A program made the position numbers and the translations under genes. DNA of 64,000 nucleotides, taken from contig JARBJD010000208.1 in the NCBI GenBank assembly GCA_033064195.1, forward strand, positions 62,001 through 126,000, read 5' to 3'. Below, piece after piece: positions 10,701-22,747 of the stretch. A model generated the notes under the pieces. It saw only the letters and a list, made by a program, of their open reading frames with translations. It did no database searches and was not told the origin of the DNA. The stretch's first letter is position 1. The number at the start of each line of letters is the position of its first letter. This stretch comes from Blattamonas nauphoetae. Taxonomy: Eukaryota; Preaxostyla; Oxymonadida.

Positions 10701-12652
10701 GTGAGAAATGCGAAATTATGGATGGGGCGAGCGATTCTGATGACAAAATCAAGCTCATAACAGAAGAGAAGTAATGTGGGTCATCTGGGTCGAGCGAGAA
10801 GTTGGGGATTGTGGGCGGGAGGAGGGTCGGCTTAACAGGCGGCGTGAACGGGGGAACTGTTGATGTGGAAGCAAAGAATTGATGTGAAAAGGGAACTAAG
10901 AGCGTGGAAACAGATGGGGGACAACAAGGACAGCATAAATAATCGGAAACACGGGGCTGAATAGTCGAAAGATCCGTCGTGAATAGATCGTTAAATGGTG
11001 TTCTAGGGAGGCGAGAAACACATTCAGAGTGATATATCCGAAAGCAGTGTGGACATATCAGATTTGTGTCGAGATTTAGACTTGGTGATTCAAGGGAAGG
11101 GTCAGGGAGTGTTGCGAATGAATGGCAGAGGGAGCAGGGTGTATTGGCAATGAAGGTAACGAAACAGTTCGCAGAACAGAAGAAATCACGGTGAATCTGA
11201 CAGAATGTCTGAAATCGGTTTGGATCAACAGGGAAAACGGAGGTGAGGAGTGAGTGGAATTTGGTGTTGTGGGTGATCGAAAAGAATGAATCGAAAAACG
11301 GTTTGCTGCAGATACAAGCGAGGCAAACTAATTTATGGCAGGATGAGCAACGTCGACAGGGACCAGAGTGAAGTGGGGGCATGATCGATTCTTGAGCTGA
11401 GATGATCGACTGTGGTGTCTGTGGGATTGGGGCGACCAGGGATGAATCGATCTTAGGACTGTTCGGTTTATGGTTAGCTTCGGTGAGTTCAGGAGAGGCT
11501 GGCATATTCGTGTTTTCAGGTTGAGAAATCCGACCATTCAGGTTTGGTGCATTCCGGACAGGTTCAGGATCAACGGTAAGAATAGGATTTAGCTTGAAAT
11601 CTAATGCCATTGTCCTGTCCTCGCCCGTTGTTTCTGATTCGCATCTTGAGCATCGATGCAGCTGGAATTTGCGAATTAGATGATCAGGAAATAAATGTTT
11701 ATCTAAAGACCCTTTGGTGAGTGTTTCAAGGGATTGTTTTACTTGGAGAGGGTTGTGGAGGCCGGCGAAAAAATGGGAATACGTTTGAAATGAAGACCCG
11801 AGGAGAGGGTACAACTCCAACATTTGTAGGATCTCATCCCGACTCCATCGCTTCGATGTGAAGGGTAACAATGCATGGAAGTCGGATTGGTAAACTATGG
11901 AGAGAGGGGCAGGAGGGGAATATTCGAGAGGATTTGGAGGTGGAGGTGGGGGAGGTTGGACGATTGGAGCTATTTCTTCAACAGAAGGCTCAATTTTCGG
12001 GAGAGGGTCAGGAGAAGCAACGTGTGGTGGAGGAGAAGGGGGTTTTGGGGGGAAGTGCATGATGGTGGGGTTTCGGCGTAAGTTTCTTGGAACTGAAAGC
12101 TTCTGGTTGGTCGAGAGAGCAATGTTCTGTTCTCTGTTGATGGAGCTCATGGCATCGAATTTCACATAGCCTAGTTGTCTTTTCGCATGAAATTGTTTCG
12201 TGAACTCCGGATTCAATTTGAAGTCGATGTCGGTTTCTGACCATTCTGGGACATTGACTGGGTTGTTGTGATCATAATGGAGGAGGGGAACAGTGCGAAT
12301 GTCTCGGGCACATTCAATATCGGATATTTTATGTCGGATAAGCGAGTTGTATCTTCCCCTCGACAACGATATGTTTTGTGATGGGAATACTGATGAGGTG
12401 GTTCGATCCTGTGAAAATAAGAACAAAAAAATGATAGAAACGACAAAATGCAGGTTGAGCAGTGGAAAAATGAAGAAGAGCAGTTCGTTGCCATACATTT
12501 TGGATATCATCAAAAGCGCCACCTGAATTGAGTCGTTCGAAACGCATATTCCGGCTTCTCAATTTGAAAAATTCCGTATAGAGCGTCTCTTCATCAGTGT
12601 ATGAAATTGAAGGAGGATTTGACTTACTTTGATGGCGAACGACGGTCGTCAT
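4708..12652 (-). CDS. Very large PHD-type zinc-finger and coiled-coil nuclear protein, about 2,618 aa
   Basis: Exon 1 is 12652-12497 (starts MTTVVRHQSK), an 88-bp GT-AG intron follows, and exon 2 runs 12408-4708; together 7,857 nt, in frame. Cys/His clusters lie in the N-terminal third: HRCSRCESE near residue 304, CRRCSSCHKLVCLACIC near 400, CPHCFRIYHSEC near 505 and CCPCC near 540, an arrangement like PHD/RING-type zinc fingers that read histone tails. Long Pro/Ser-rich linkers follow, then a Lys-rich stretch, a dense Glu/Arg coiled coil near residues 1525-1660 made of EEERRR-type repeats, and a helical C-terminal domain of about 450 residues that I do not recognise. A chromatin or transcription role is inference. 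The unspliced upstream reading from 12522 is intronic: the joined exon gives GGAFDDIQN then DRTTSS. Confidence 0.8.
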
Positions 12653-13070
12653 CGAACAGAAAAATAAATGATGGCAAATCTTGATTGCTGTCAATTAGCG
12701 TCCAAAACGATGACAATGAAATGATAAAATCGTGAATATGATTTAAGTTCATTCTCGAACCGTAATGACCCTTTCAACTACGAGAAAGCAGTTCAGACTG
12801 AACCGGAGAAATTTGACGCTGAAGCCAGTTTCAGAGGTGGATAGGAGCCCATTTTCACGTCTCCAAGCATTCCACATAATAATCACAGAACAGCAAAGTG
12901 TCATATCCACACAGTTGTGTCGAAAAATGATAAAATATCTTCTGAAGCGAAAAGTGCTTCAGATAAGGGGTTAATTCGTTTAAACACAATTCGATTAGAA
13001 AGAACCCCAAAAACACAAAAAAAGTTTCCTGCAGCTCATCCTCCCTCAGAGACAAAATCCCGAAATCGGT
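12653..13070. other. AT-rich spacer, no supported gene
   Basis: Between the start codon of the PHD giant and the stop codon of the membrane protein. It holds only short overlapping open frames with no recognisable features; it must contain the promoter of the PHD gene. Confidence 0.5.
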
Positions 13071-13733
13071 TCAGTTGACGACAAATCCTTTCCCAGTCAA
13101 GGGTATTCCCCCAAAAGTATTGCTTCGTTGTTCCACTTCCTCCGAATTTTTTCCGGACGTGGTGTCTCCCTCAATCAACAAAATTGGCTGGGAGGGTGTG
13201 AGCTGATTCGGAGTGGGTTTGATGTCCTCGACAGCCTTATTCGGTTCTGCTTGACGCTGACATAACAATGGCGGATTTTTCTCCATTTCTTCCGTTTTCT
13301 TCACAAGTGAAGTAAGGCGTGGGAGACTGTCGCTGTGACGGAGAGGAATACGAGGAATCGATTCTTCCGGATTTTGAGGCGTCGTCATTAATTTGGCCTG
13401 TTCTTGGGTTTCTTGTTTTGGTGCAATCATTTGTTCGATGACGAGTGTTGGTCTTGTTAATTGTGAGACTTGAGGCGCTTCTTGTGTTGATGTCGGTGCT
13501 TTCGTTTCTGGCGCCTCAGATGGTCCAGGAGTCTGAACTTGTGGCACTCCAACGTTTCTTCGAAGTTCAGTTGCGAGCGAAGGCTTTTCTGATTCCTCAA
13601 TGCACCACTTAACAACAGCATGAGAAGAGAAGATGGATACCACAATAAACACGAAAAATGACGCCAAAGAAAGCATCACTGGAAACGCTACAGCTGGCGA
13701 TGAGATCATGGTTGACAGAGAATTGAGATTCAT
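13071..13733 (-). CDS. Single-pass membrane protein with Pro/Thr/Gln-rich tail, 220 aa
   Basis: Uninterrupted 220-codon frame starting at 13733. Residues about 12-36 form a strongly hydrophobic segment (VMLSLASFFVFIVVSIF) that can be a signal anchor or transmembrane helix. The rest is low-complexity: TPGPSEAPETKAPTSTQEAP near residues 68-87, then Gln/Pro/Glu-rich sequence. With the short N-terminus most likely outside and Lys/Glu-rich sequence following, it could be a tail-exposed surface or endomembrane protein, but no family is recognised. It lies between two minus-strand genes on the same strand. Confidence 0.55.
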   Translation of the reverse strand: MNLNSLSTMISSPAVAFPVMLSLASFFVFIVVSIFSSHAVVKWCIEESEKPSLATELRRNVGVPQVQTPGPSEAPETKAPTSTQEAPQVSQLTRPTLVIEQMIAPKQETQEQAKLMTTPQNPEESIPRIPLRHSDSLPRLTSLVKKTEEMEKNPPLLCQRQAEPNKAVEDIKPTPNQLTPSQPILLIEGDTTSGKNSEEVEQRSNTFGGIPLTGKGFVVN

Positions 13734-14181
13734 GAGAGAAAAAACAAGGCAGGAATGAAAAATGGTAATCTATGGTTTGATCGTCAATTTCCATTTTTGT
13801 GGTCCTGTTCCTGGATATCATTTCACATTTCAGTTGCACTCTCCGTTATATTTTTGATGAATGAAATGAAAAAGTGCAAATTGGTTCGATATTCCATGAA
13901 AATGACATTCTTCAGGCACCTGTGTTTGTTGGTCATTGTCCATGACCTCAATATCTCGAGATTCTGTTTCTTCTGCTGATGTCTTGTGAGGCGTCGTTTC
14001 GCATATTTAATTCGATATTCCGGAGCCTGTCCAGAAAGATCTTGAATACATTGGATGTCGCTGATACTACTTCCGAGTGTGATTGAAACAATTGCAAGAG
14101 TTCTATTCCAAAGCAAGAAAAAATGTGTGTCCAACGAAATGAACGATCACTGTGGATTTGGGGCTGCTAGTTGTGTTGTTT
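13734..14181. other. Spacer, no supported gene
   Basis: Holds the 3' flank of the helical-repeat gene at 14182 and the upstream region of the membrane protein. A 103-codon minus-strand frame crosses it but lacks recognisable protein features. Confidence 0.45.
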
Positions 14182-15254
14182 TCAGTCCTGGCCTTGGAAT
14201 GGCCTGTATTGCCTGGGCAAATTTTGTTTCAACAGTTCCATTGCAGAATCTCTTTGAGATTTCTCCAAATAGTACGGATCAGCTGGCAGAGCAACGTGCA
14301 CGATCTGTTCGACGGCATCGTTCAGCCCTTCTTCATTTAACGATCGGAGAAGTGTCATATGTCTTATAAAATCGTTTTCCTCTTTCAGATTGATGAGTTC
14401 AGGCAGCGTCTGTGAGAGGTCAAACAATATCTGTTGTCGGGACTGAATATTGTCTGTGTTGGTCAGTATGCTCGGGACCGGAAGGCAGGCAGAGAGTGAT
14501 TGGAAAAAACTGGAGTATTTGTTCGTGAAAACGGGATATTGTCAGTATATGTATGAGTAAGCCCGGAAAATAATGGGAGAGGTCAGCTCCAGAGTCGAGG
14601 AGTTCGATCCAGCGAGAAAAGAGAAAACAGAAATATGGTTGGAGTGGTTTGACAACATTTCGGAAAATGATGTCTGGTACTGTTTCTCTTGGAATTCCGG
14701 TCTTTGGATTGTGAATTGTGAGAAATTGAGAGTTGATGAGTTCGAAGCAAGAAGAGATAAGGTAGATGAAATTGGAACTCCATTGAGATTTGAAGGATAT
14801 GAGGACTTCTTGGGTTTGGAGTGTCGGAGGGAGAAGGACGAAGAAACATGAACGGACAAAGACGAGGCGGAGATCATGACTGGAGTATAACACAACCTTC
14901 CCAACAAAATGGATGGTTGATTCAACAAGTCTCTCATTTTCAGACAAGAGAAGTGGTAATATGTGATTTGTGAATCCTCGGCAACCTCGTCCTGACTTGG
15001 GGGCCAGTTTGTGGAGGATTTGTTCTGGGTTGAATTTATGCGGACATCGAAAAATGATTGAATCTAAAAATTGTGTTGCTTTCTGGGTTGAATGATCATC
15101 CAGAGTATTCCCATCCTTGACAAAGGATACAAGAGACAGGAAGACTTCGGCAGCTCGTTCAATTCGAATGATGGAATCAGGATCAACAGTTACAAATAGT
15201 GGTTGAGAATCTGAGAAAAAACATGATAAAGAGAGAAGGTGATATACCGGACAT
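14182..15254 (-). CDS. Helical-repeat (ARM/HEAT-like) family protein, 336 aa, three exons
   Basis: Exons 15254-15248 (only ATGTCCG), 15210-14479 and 14453-14182; introns of 37 bp and 25 bp, both GT-AG. The total of 1,011 nt is in frame. The protein starts MSDSQPLFVTVDPDSIIRIE and carries the family block EVFLSLVSFVKDGNTLD then QKATQFL; near the end it has LRSLNEEGLNDAVEQIV. Both blocks align by eye with those of the genes at 3112-4104 and 27957-29934. The body is a run of amphipathic helices. The 25-bp intron is needed to keep the frame: without it the protein stops just before the conserved C-terminal block. Function unknown; a protein-binding solenoid is the natural guess. Confidence 0.78.
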
Positions 15255-15665
15255 CGTTTTCTCGATGGGAAATGACGACTTTGATGTTCAACAAAGATTC
15301 TGGCTTGATCTTTGTTTCACTGTTCAGCTTGCGAACCGGAATGAATGCTTCAAAAAGAAACGTTTTCTGATCGAATTCATGGTCACAATCCAGTTCTCAG
15401 TTGACATCAGACACTCGCTCACTTACTCCGCTTCTTCCGGTTTGTGCCACTCTCCAAAAAGTTGTCAAGACTCATTCTCACAGTTCTGAAAATCCGAGTC
15501 TTCAGAGATTCTCATAGAAACGAAAGAATGACAAAATTTAGGTCAAAGAAAAGAATCAGGGTGCCCTGGTTGGTGAGGACTGTGAAGGTACCTGTCGGTG
15601 TTGAACGACAGATGGAAAGGAAAGGATAACAGTATGATGTGTTGAATGAAAATAGTGATCTCCCA
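15255..15665. other. Spacer, no supported gene
   Basis: Upstream of the micro-exon gene at 15254 and downstream of the beta-helix gene ending at 15666. Only short incidental frames. Confidence 0.45.
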
Positions 15666-18600
15666 TTAGCTCGCTTTTCTTCGAGACGACGTGCAGTTCA
15701 CGAACAGGAGGTTCGGCTGGGCTGGCCATACTTCATCACGCACACCCACAATCGCAAGTCCGACATTCGACGGATCTGCGGTGCCAAAATGGAACACACA
15801 GCTGCGAGAGGACAGCGAAGGTGTGCTGTTGTCGCTGACGAAGAGCGCGAGGGGAAGAGGGCGCAGTTGATCGAGTGTGGATCCTGCTATCATCTCCACC
15901 CCAACAAGTTCCAGATGGCTTGAAAGCGGCGAGTGCTTCAGAGTGTCGTCGAAAAGGAAGGAAGGGTTGGTCAGAGCGTTTGATAGAATCTTTGCCATCA
16001 GCGGAGAGTCGACTTTCGCAGTTGAGAGTGGAGATGACAATTGTGAGATGTTTTGGGAGGGGAGGCATCGAACAGCGAGAGCGTGTGATGTGAGAGAGAG
16101 GGGAGATGGAGAGGGAGGAAGAATGCAAGTCGGATCGAGTAAGAACGAACAATTCACAAAACACGAGTCAATCAGAGAGAGATGCGAGCGGGCCAAACTG
16201 AAACAGCAGACACCGCCAGCCAAAGAAGATAGCGGACTCGTCTCAACTGGAATAGAAACGATGATTGTGCAACACGACGAGAACGAGCAGTCGCGCATCG
16301 AGAGCTCGCTCAGTGGGAGAGAAAGGTCTGCAAATAACACACTTCCTGTCTGGATGTGGTTTAGGTGTGTTGCATCAATCTTCAGGGAGATAGAATCAAA
16401 GAAAGAGGATTCGATGGAGAGAGAGGGTGGGAGAGAGAAGGGGAGGGTTTGTGAAAGCGTGCTCGAATGTCCAGTGGACAGTGAATCCATCAGCGGCGGG
16501 AGATCCGCAGAGGATCGGATGGAGATGAGTGGGCGTGAGAGGATCAGGTTCTGAGCAACAAGATGGGACACTCTCAAATGAACACTTTCCACCATCGATG
16601 TGAGAGTGGTGTGGAATGACAACAGCGAACAGACTGCTTGCGTTGTGTCGATCGACGTCACAACACAATCAATCAGAGACAGACTCACCGACTGAACAGC
16701 GATGATCGGCTGAGGGTGTGTCGAGAAGAGAGGGAGGACGAACTCGAGATGTTTCATCAGCACTGTCTGTGGAGACACAATCTCGCTCAGTCCAAACGAC
16801 AATCTACAGCCAATGCTTCCGCTTTGATCAAATCGAACTCGTCCAGACTCGACAGGATCGGTCTGAGTTCGTTTGTGGGTGCGGATTGGGAGGATGGACA
16901 GTACCAGACCAGCCTGCTGCCCAACCGTCAGATACCCACACAACTCCACATCGTCCTCCTCTCCAACCACAAGATCACCCATTAGAACAATACTTCGCTC
17001 CAAAACACATCGTGTCACTTCCTCTTCACTGTCAGCATTCAAAAGATGGTACATCGAAGTCGCGGAGGGACAGGCAGGGGTGGGATTCTTTCCCACACTC
17101 CGCTCCATTCGATGCTTGACCTGTTTCGCCCAAAGAATCAATGAAGACATTCTTGAATCGATTGTTGGGGAAGAGAAACGGGAACAGATCCGTCTCTTCC
17201 ACGTAAGCCACGCGGTCCGATCCAAACAGAGCATTTGAGCGATCAAATCCAGGTGGATGCAGATTGAACAGGAAATGATCGATCGTCACAGTCTTCTCCA
17301 GCGATTCAGCAACCAGAAAGATATCTCGTCCAAACACTGCGGTGTTGTGAGCAAATGTCAGCGTGTCCAGAAGGTAGTTGTTCGAGCTGTCGGACGAGAA
17401 TGACAATCCAATTCCTCCCCCTCTTCCTCCATCGCCAGCACTGCAGCTTGTCCTCGCCATTCTCAGACGAGGTATGCACAGTCGACAGACGAGGAGACGA
17501 CGGCGTTGTGAATGTCACACCATCACAATGAATTCGATGAGGATCAGAGAAGTCGTCTTCGACGATGAGAGTGAGTGTGTACGTCGTGGAGTATGTTAGA
17601 TTTGACTTTCCACCGATCTGAAGTGGGCCGATTGTGGCGATTGTTTGTGTCTCACACATGAACGGGATTGGCTCAGTGATTCCATCGATAACGAGAAGGA
17701 ATGTTTGATTGGTGAGAAATGCCTGTCCTCTCAACACAATGTTCATCGTGCTGCACATCACATTTCCACATTCGGCCGAAGCAGACAGCACTCGAGGTGG
17801 GATCGGTGCTGTGAATGACAGCAGTGGTCTGATGTTGATCGTCGCATTGTTCGATGAAACGACAGTGTATGTTCTTCCGGCTATCAAGTTGTTCGGCGAG
17901 GTTGGATACACCACTTCGGTGGCTGTAAGCACGCCATCTTTCAGGAAAGTTTGGACGCGAACAGTGTTATTCGCATCATCTTTCATCTCCATTTCGAGAT
18001 CAGATGATGAAATGAAGACCCCGTTGAATCTGATGGTGTATGTCGTTGCCGTGTTATCCAGTGTGCAGTTCACTCCAGTGATAATTGCTTCGGGAACGAT
18101 GGTTGGGAGTCTGACGACATTCACCTGTCGTGCTGGGCTTGCATTCGCTTCTTCTATCGACACAATTGTGAACCCACTGAGAGGGAAAGGGTTGGATGGC
18201 CAGACATCAATCGGCTCGGTTTGTCCACTCGTCGGTGATGAGAACGTCGTTGTCAAGGTGAGGGGAGTGTCTGAGATTTTAGTGATGAACGTCACGTCTG
18301 GTTTCAATTTCTCCCCTTCAAACACAAGAAATACTGATAAACACAGCGGCGTAGAACATTCCACTCTCGCGTTGGTGAGGTGGGGAGGAACGGGGACAGT
18401 GAACATGACGTTTGAGCTTTTGACGATCAGTGGATCGGAGGGAACATCTTTGACGATCGACAAGATGGTGTATTCCTGCCCCCAGTCGAGGTCGAATGAG
18501 GGCGTCACCAAAATCGGGTCTGATTGTCCGGTTCTGCTGGTAACGAACTTCACTAAGAATGACTGCGATAAACTTGTGAGTGTGACAATGAAATCTGAGT

Positions 18601-20577
18601 TCGAGTCTTTTGGAAGGTATGTTCCCCTCACTTTCAGCACCAAGTACAGACACGTGTCGTCTGTACACTCCAAACTGGCTTCGAACACGGTGGGATCAGT
18701 ATCAGGAGGAAACCAAAACCCAGGAATGCTGAAACTTCGGAGTGTGTAGTCTGCGAGGGGAAGAATCCCATTCGCTCCCGACGATACAACAGCTGCTCCT
18801 GTCGTCGATGGGCTGCCTGGTGCTCCAAACGTTACATGAACAAGACGAGGGACATTCGATCCTGCCAACAACACGCTCATCGTTCCGTTCACTTCTCCAC
18901 TCGCTGCAACATTCACTGTTGCTGTCTCTCCGCTGAACAACACACTCACAGTCGCCGTTGGAGTGAACTGAAGTTGAGGGACGAGAGGACTCAGATCAGC
19001 CATCGAGGCTTCATTGAAAACATTGGGAAGATCCGAAGTTGAGTCGCATAATTTCACATTGTCTGTCGTCATGATCGATTCTGAATTGAAAAAGCAGTAA
19101 AGATCACTCGCTTTAACCGCCCCAGTCGCAGAGCATTCCCGGAATTGGAGTGAGGAGAGGTTGATCAACGGCATTCGATAAATCCCCATTGCGCCTGCAC
19201 TGTGTGTCGAAGAGCACGAGGCAAAGACGCAGTTGAAGACAGTGGCGGGTGAACTATAATGGATCGAGAGCGCCCCATCATAGAGTGCTTGACTGTTCTC
19301 GAAGAAGCAATCAGTGACGGAAACTGACGAATTAGACTCAAACATAACACTTCCACCGTAGCTGTTCCAATCGGAAATGGCCGAACATTCCGGAAACGAC
19401 GACAGAGTCAGCGAAACAGCACAATCGGAGCGAGTTTCCCGACAGCAGATCGACCCTCCATCGTCGTTGGATTCGGTGCACGTGCAGTTGTGGAAGAAGC
19501 ACTGCGTGATCGTCACAGGACATCTGGCTTGGTCGATGAAGATTGCTGACCCGCCATCGCTGTTTCCGGCGGCGATTGTCAAGTCTTTGAAAGTGCAGAG
19601 AGTGTACGCCACTGAGGTCATTCCTGACAATTTGTCCATTATGGTTCGACCGATGTCGCTGTCGGTGACGTTTTTGTGCTTCATGTCTATTTCGTCGTTC
19701 GATGTGCGGACGCAGGATGTGAACGAGGTGTTGAGGCAGGCCAGTGAGCCCCCAAAATTAGGATCCATCATTGTTGTCCCGCTCTGGTGGTTCGTCGAGT
19801 TCGATATTGCACATCCAATCACTTTTTGTTCTATATTCGACCCAAATCGGAAGTTGGATGATCGAAATGTTGGTTGCTTGTTTTGGCTGCTCATGTTCAC
19901 AAAAGTGCAGAATTGGAGGAAGGTGTTCATCTGAAGAGTGGAAGAGGCGAGGAAATCATGTGGGCTTGGTTGGGCGAGGCTGAAAGAGAGAAGAGGGCCT
20001 GTTCCAATATTGAGTGTCTGTGATTCCATTTTGATGCCATTCCCGATCACAGTAAGAGAAGAATGTGGTTGATATGATCCGAAATCTGGATTATTCGTTC
20101 CATTCCATGAAAATGGAGTTGTGGAGGAGACATCCACAATCGGCGGAAAGCGGTTGGATTGCGTTTTGAAAGAGCAGGAACTGAAAACGATCGAAGAAGA
20201 TTCGGAAAACGAGATGTTTGATGCTTGCACAACAAATGGGGAGCTGAAGTCATTCGTTTGAAAGCTGCTTGTCGAGAAATGAACACAGCTCGAGCGAACG
20301 AGGCAGACTCCTGTTGCATACAATGTACAAATGGCTTGAACTCCTTCAACACAGAATGAGCTGTTGGAAATCAAAAACATGAAGTCTGATTCCGAGAATG
20401 AGTGATCTTTGTGTTTATGTGTTCATTCAGAAGGTGAATGATCTGTGTTTGCGACGATTCGTTTTCCGATGTTGATAGTTCCAGAATGGAGAGAGGATTG
20501 GGAAAAGTGTTGGAGATGGCAAGAGAAGACTGAGTTACCAGTAAAAGAAGAATAAATGCAGGGAAACCTCCCTGCAT
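15666..20577 (-). pseudogene. Large beta-helix surface protein, frame broken at three places (decayed copy, or partly hidden short introns)
   Basis: N-terminal signal peptide MQGGFPAFILLLLVTQSSLA from ATG at 20577. The main 1,024-codon stretch (20380-17306) is Ser/Asn/Thr/Cys-rich with beta-helix-like turns, then at least four Ig-like blocks in which hydrophobic strands are separated by PPRVLSASAECG or PPHLTNARVECS. A module NVFIDSLGETGQ...CGKESHPCLSL matches the repeated motif of the giant gene at 44053. The C-terminal 520 codons continue in another frame to 15666 with no transmembrane segment. Frame changes lie near 20400, 17450 and 17060. The one near 17450 can be joined by a 28-bp GT-AG intron; the one near 20400 contains no GT donor, so a true indel or assembly error is likely there. 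Probably adhesive or receptor-like at the cell surface when intact. Confidence 0.68.
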
Positions 20578-20842
20578 GTCGTGGAAATGAAAACGAAACA
20601 TGACACCCATACTGTACGAAAAGTCTTCTTAAATCGCTCAAATAGCTTGATCATCTCCGTACTCATCTGGTATTAATTTCTCAACACTGTTTTTTGTTTC
20701 ATCTCATCCATAGTGACTGAAGCACATTCTGTTGAAAAGACAATTGAAATCAAACTGATGATGGTGATTGTGTTAAGATTGAAGAAATAAATCTGATGGA
20801 AGGAAAGGGATCATCGTCCCAAATTGTGTCCAGATCCCTATA

Positions 20843-21123
20843 ATGTCACGTGTGATAGCGTCTCTCCCCAAAAATTGATCTCAATCTGTTCATTCTGGTC
20901 GTAGACATCGAGAGCGAAGACGAGCGGAACAGGAATGTTGATGAAGTGGTGCAGTTGTTGCATCCCGTTGATGAAGAAGTGGAGTGTCCTCCTCTTCAAA
21001 TCAGTTTCTGCCAATCACTCCTGCCCTTTCTCAATATTCGCGTTCTCATCAATTCTCTTCCAGTATCTGTGTCTTGTTCAAAAACTCACTGAGCAGCTCC
21101 ACATTCTCTCGTCGGCACGCTGA
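20843..21123 (+). CDS. Small three-exon protein, 67 aa, unknown
   Basis: Exons 20843-20849 (ATGTCAC), 20905-21041 and 21064-21123; introns 55 bp and 22 bp, both GT-AG; total 204 nt, in frame. The product reads MSHIESEDERNRNVDEVVQL, then LHPVDEEVECPPLQISFCQS and after the second intron YLCLVQKLTEQLHILSSAR. Acidic N-terminus, amphipathic helices, no signal or membrane segment. Retaining the 22-bp intron changes the last residues and stops slightly earlier. The gene is convergent with 21260-22747 and only 137 bp away. The 7-nt first exon parallels that of the gene at 15254. The model rests on frame consistency only. Confidence 0.5.
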
Positions 21124-21259
21124 TCAGATGAGAAGAGGTGAGAGAAAAGGAACGATGAACAAATGGGATATGATTGCAAACTGGGTCCATCATTCGCATC
21201 AACTACGCCTGATTCTTGCTCGTGAATGGCAGAAGGATGAGTATCAGATCATTTCCCAA

Positions 21260-22747
21260 TCAAAACCTCAATGACAACCTTGGAAGGTTGTCAAAGAGAA
21301 ATGTCCAAATGCCGTCTCTCGGTACAGCGCTTCGAATGGTTGAATTGTTCATTTCTTGTCCGTATTTGAGTGTACCTGGAGTGTCTAAAGCAGCTGACGC
21401 GTAGAATTCCTCGCAGCCCTCTTCAATCAACACGCGGTGCACAAGATCCTGAATCTCTCTCACACTAGCTGAGGTCGTCACTCTCATTTTGAAAGCGAAG
21501 TCAGTCATGATTTTGTCGATGACTTTGGTTGTTGGCAAGTTCAGCCCAATTAGAACGAGAGTTGTGGTCAAATGTCGTCGTTGTGACTCGCTCATGTTTG
21601 TCGTCCAAAGTTTGTTGATTCCCTTGACAGCGACATGCTCCAGAAATTCGGTGTGAACTTCGACCTTCCTTCGGCTTGAGATCATTGTGACTGTTTCTGA
21701 CAGAAGAGGGAGGAGATGGAGAAACATGAACGACAGCTCCAATTCATCCCAGTCCACCCATTTCAGAAATGTGTTGTAAACCGTTCTATGCACCGAAATT
21801 GAGAGTCTGGTTCGAATCAGAGAGACTGCCTTCTCGACAAGTTCCAGAAACAGGGGCGGTTCAAGACGACGCTTAAGGAAGCAATATTCCTGTCCTGAAA
21901 GCACCGAGAAGCAGAAATCATGATCCTTGAGTGATTTGCTTCGAAGAATGACAAACACCACTTCTTGCAACAAGTGGTCTGGGACCTGAATAGTGCACGG
22001 AAATAACCGAAGCAAAAGTCTGGAGTTGTCGCTTGGGATCTCTTGTTTGACATACTCCGAGAGGAACGAGCAGTACTCGCATTTCAACATGCGATGTCGC
22101 TCATGCTGTTGTTTCGATGTACACCACAGGTAGGTAGACAAGAGGCTATTGAAGTGTGTCTTGATGTAGGAACGTTTTTCCTCGATCTGTTGTGGGGATG
22201 GGTCTGGGGAATCAGGAAGAAGAGTAAGGACCTCTAAAATAACAAGATTCATACCAAAAATCGACTTTTCTTCTTTCAAAGCTCCATAATGTTGTGAGAT
22301 CATCTCGAGATGTCTCGATGCATCTTCATCTGACAGGAATTGCATCAGGTTCAAGAGAATACGGCGAGAATTAATGGACAGGTACGAGTGGAACCATGAA
22401 CCACTGTCAAAGCCAAGACATCGGATAATGGTCCTGTGACTCCCAAAGTCTGCAATAAAGGCAACAAGAGAGGATTGGAGATCCGATCGATTTGGAAGAG
22501 TGGTGATGTAGTTCATCACAGTCGACATGAAGAAGAGAGATGAAAAGGGATAAATAATGCGATCGAATGACTCTGACGTGAGACTGCCACCTGCATATTC
22601 AATGAGCCCCTCAACACTTTGAGCGAGTGTCGGCTTCACTGTGGGGAGTCGAGGATACATAGAACGAATATTATTCTCTGGTGAAGATGCAAGCGAAGGA
22701 TTGGAGTTGAAGAGAAGATCATTCGCCGTTTCTGGAGGGATTGTCAT
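21260..22747 (-). CDS. Helical protein of unknown function, 495 aa
   Basis: Continuous 495-codon frame from ATG at 22747. The sequence is almost wholly amphipathic helix (RIIYPFSSLFFMSTVMNYIT, FLHLLPLLSETVTMIS, RVLIEEGCEEFYASAALD), consistent with a HEAT/ARM-like solenoid, but it lacks the conserved blocks of the paralog family at 3112/14182/27957. No signal peptide or membrane span. The TA target site of the large transposable element at 22773 lies only 24 bp upstream of the start codon, so its original promoter has been displaced by over 5 kb; transcription from the element end is possible. Upstream of ATG the frame is open to the element, so a longer original N-terminus cannot be excluded. 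Confidence 0.65.
   Translation of the reverse strand: MTIPPETANDLLFNSNPSLASSPENNIRSMYPRLPTVKPTLAQSVEGLIEYAGGSLTSESFDRIIYPFSSLFFMSTVMNYITTLPNRSDLQSSLVAFIADFGSHRTIIRCLGFDSGSWFHSYLSINSRRILLNLMQFLSDEDASRHLEMISQHYGALKEEKSIFGMNLVILEVLTLLPDSPDPSPQQIEEKRSYIKTHFNSLLSTYLWCTSKQQHERHRMLKCEYCSFLSEYVKQEIPSDNSRLLLRLFPCTIQVPDHLLQEVVFVILRSKSLKDHDFCFSVLSGQEYCFLKRRLEPPLFLELVEKAVSLIRTRLSISVHRTVYNTFLKWVDWDELELSFMFLHLLPLLSETVTMISSRRKVEVHTEFLEHVAVKGINKLWTTNMSESQRRHLTTTLVLIGLNLPTTKVIDKIMTDFAFKMRVTTSASVREIQDLVHRVLIEEGCEEFYASAALDTPGTLKYGQEMNNSTIRSAVPRDGIWTFLFDNLPRLSLRF

Noticed and set aside
13823-14134. 103-codon minus-strand frame
   Set aside because: No domain, no start context, mixed composition; not needed by any neighbour.
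15877-16554. 225-codon plus-strand frame, Glu/Arg rich
   Set aside because: Antisense shadow of the Ser-rich C-terminal region of the surface gene.
17709-18749. 346-codon plus-strand frame
   Set aside because: Antisense to the Ig-like part of the surface gene, which has the coherent protein features.
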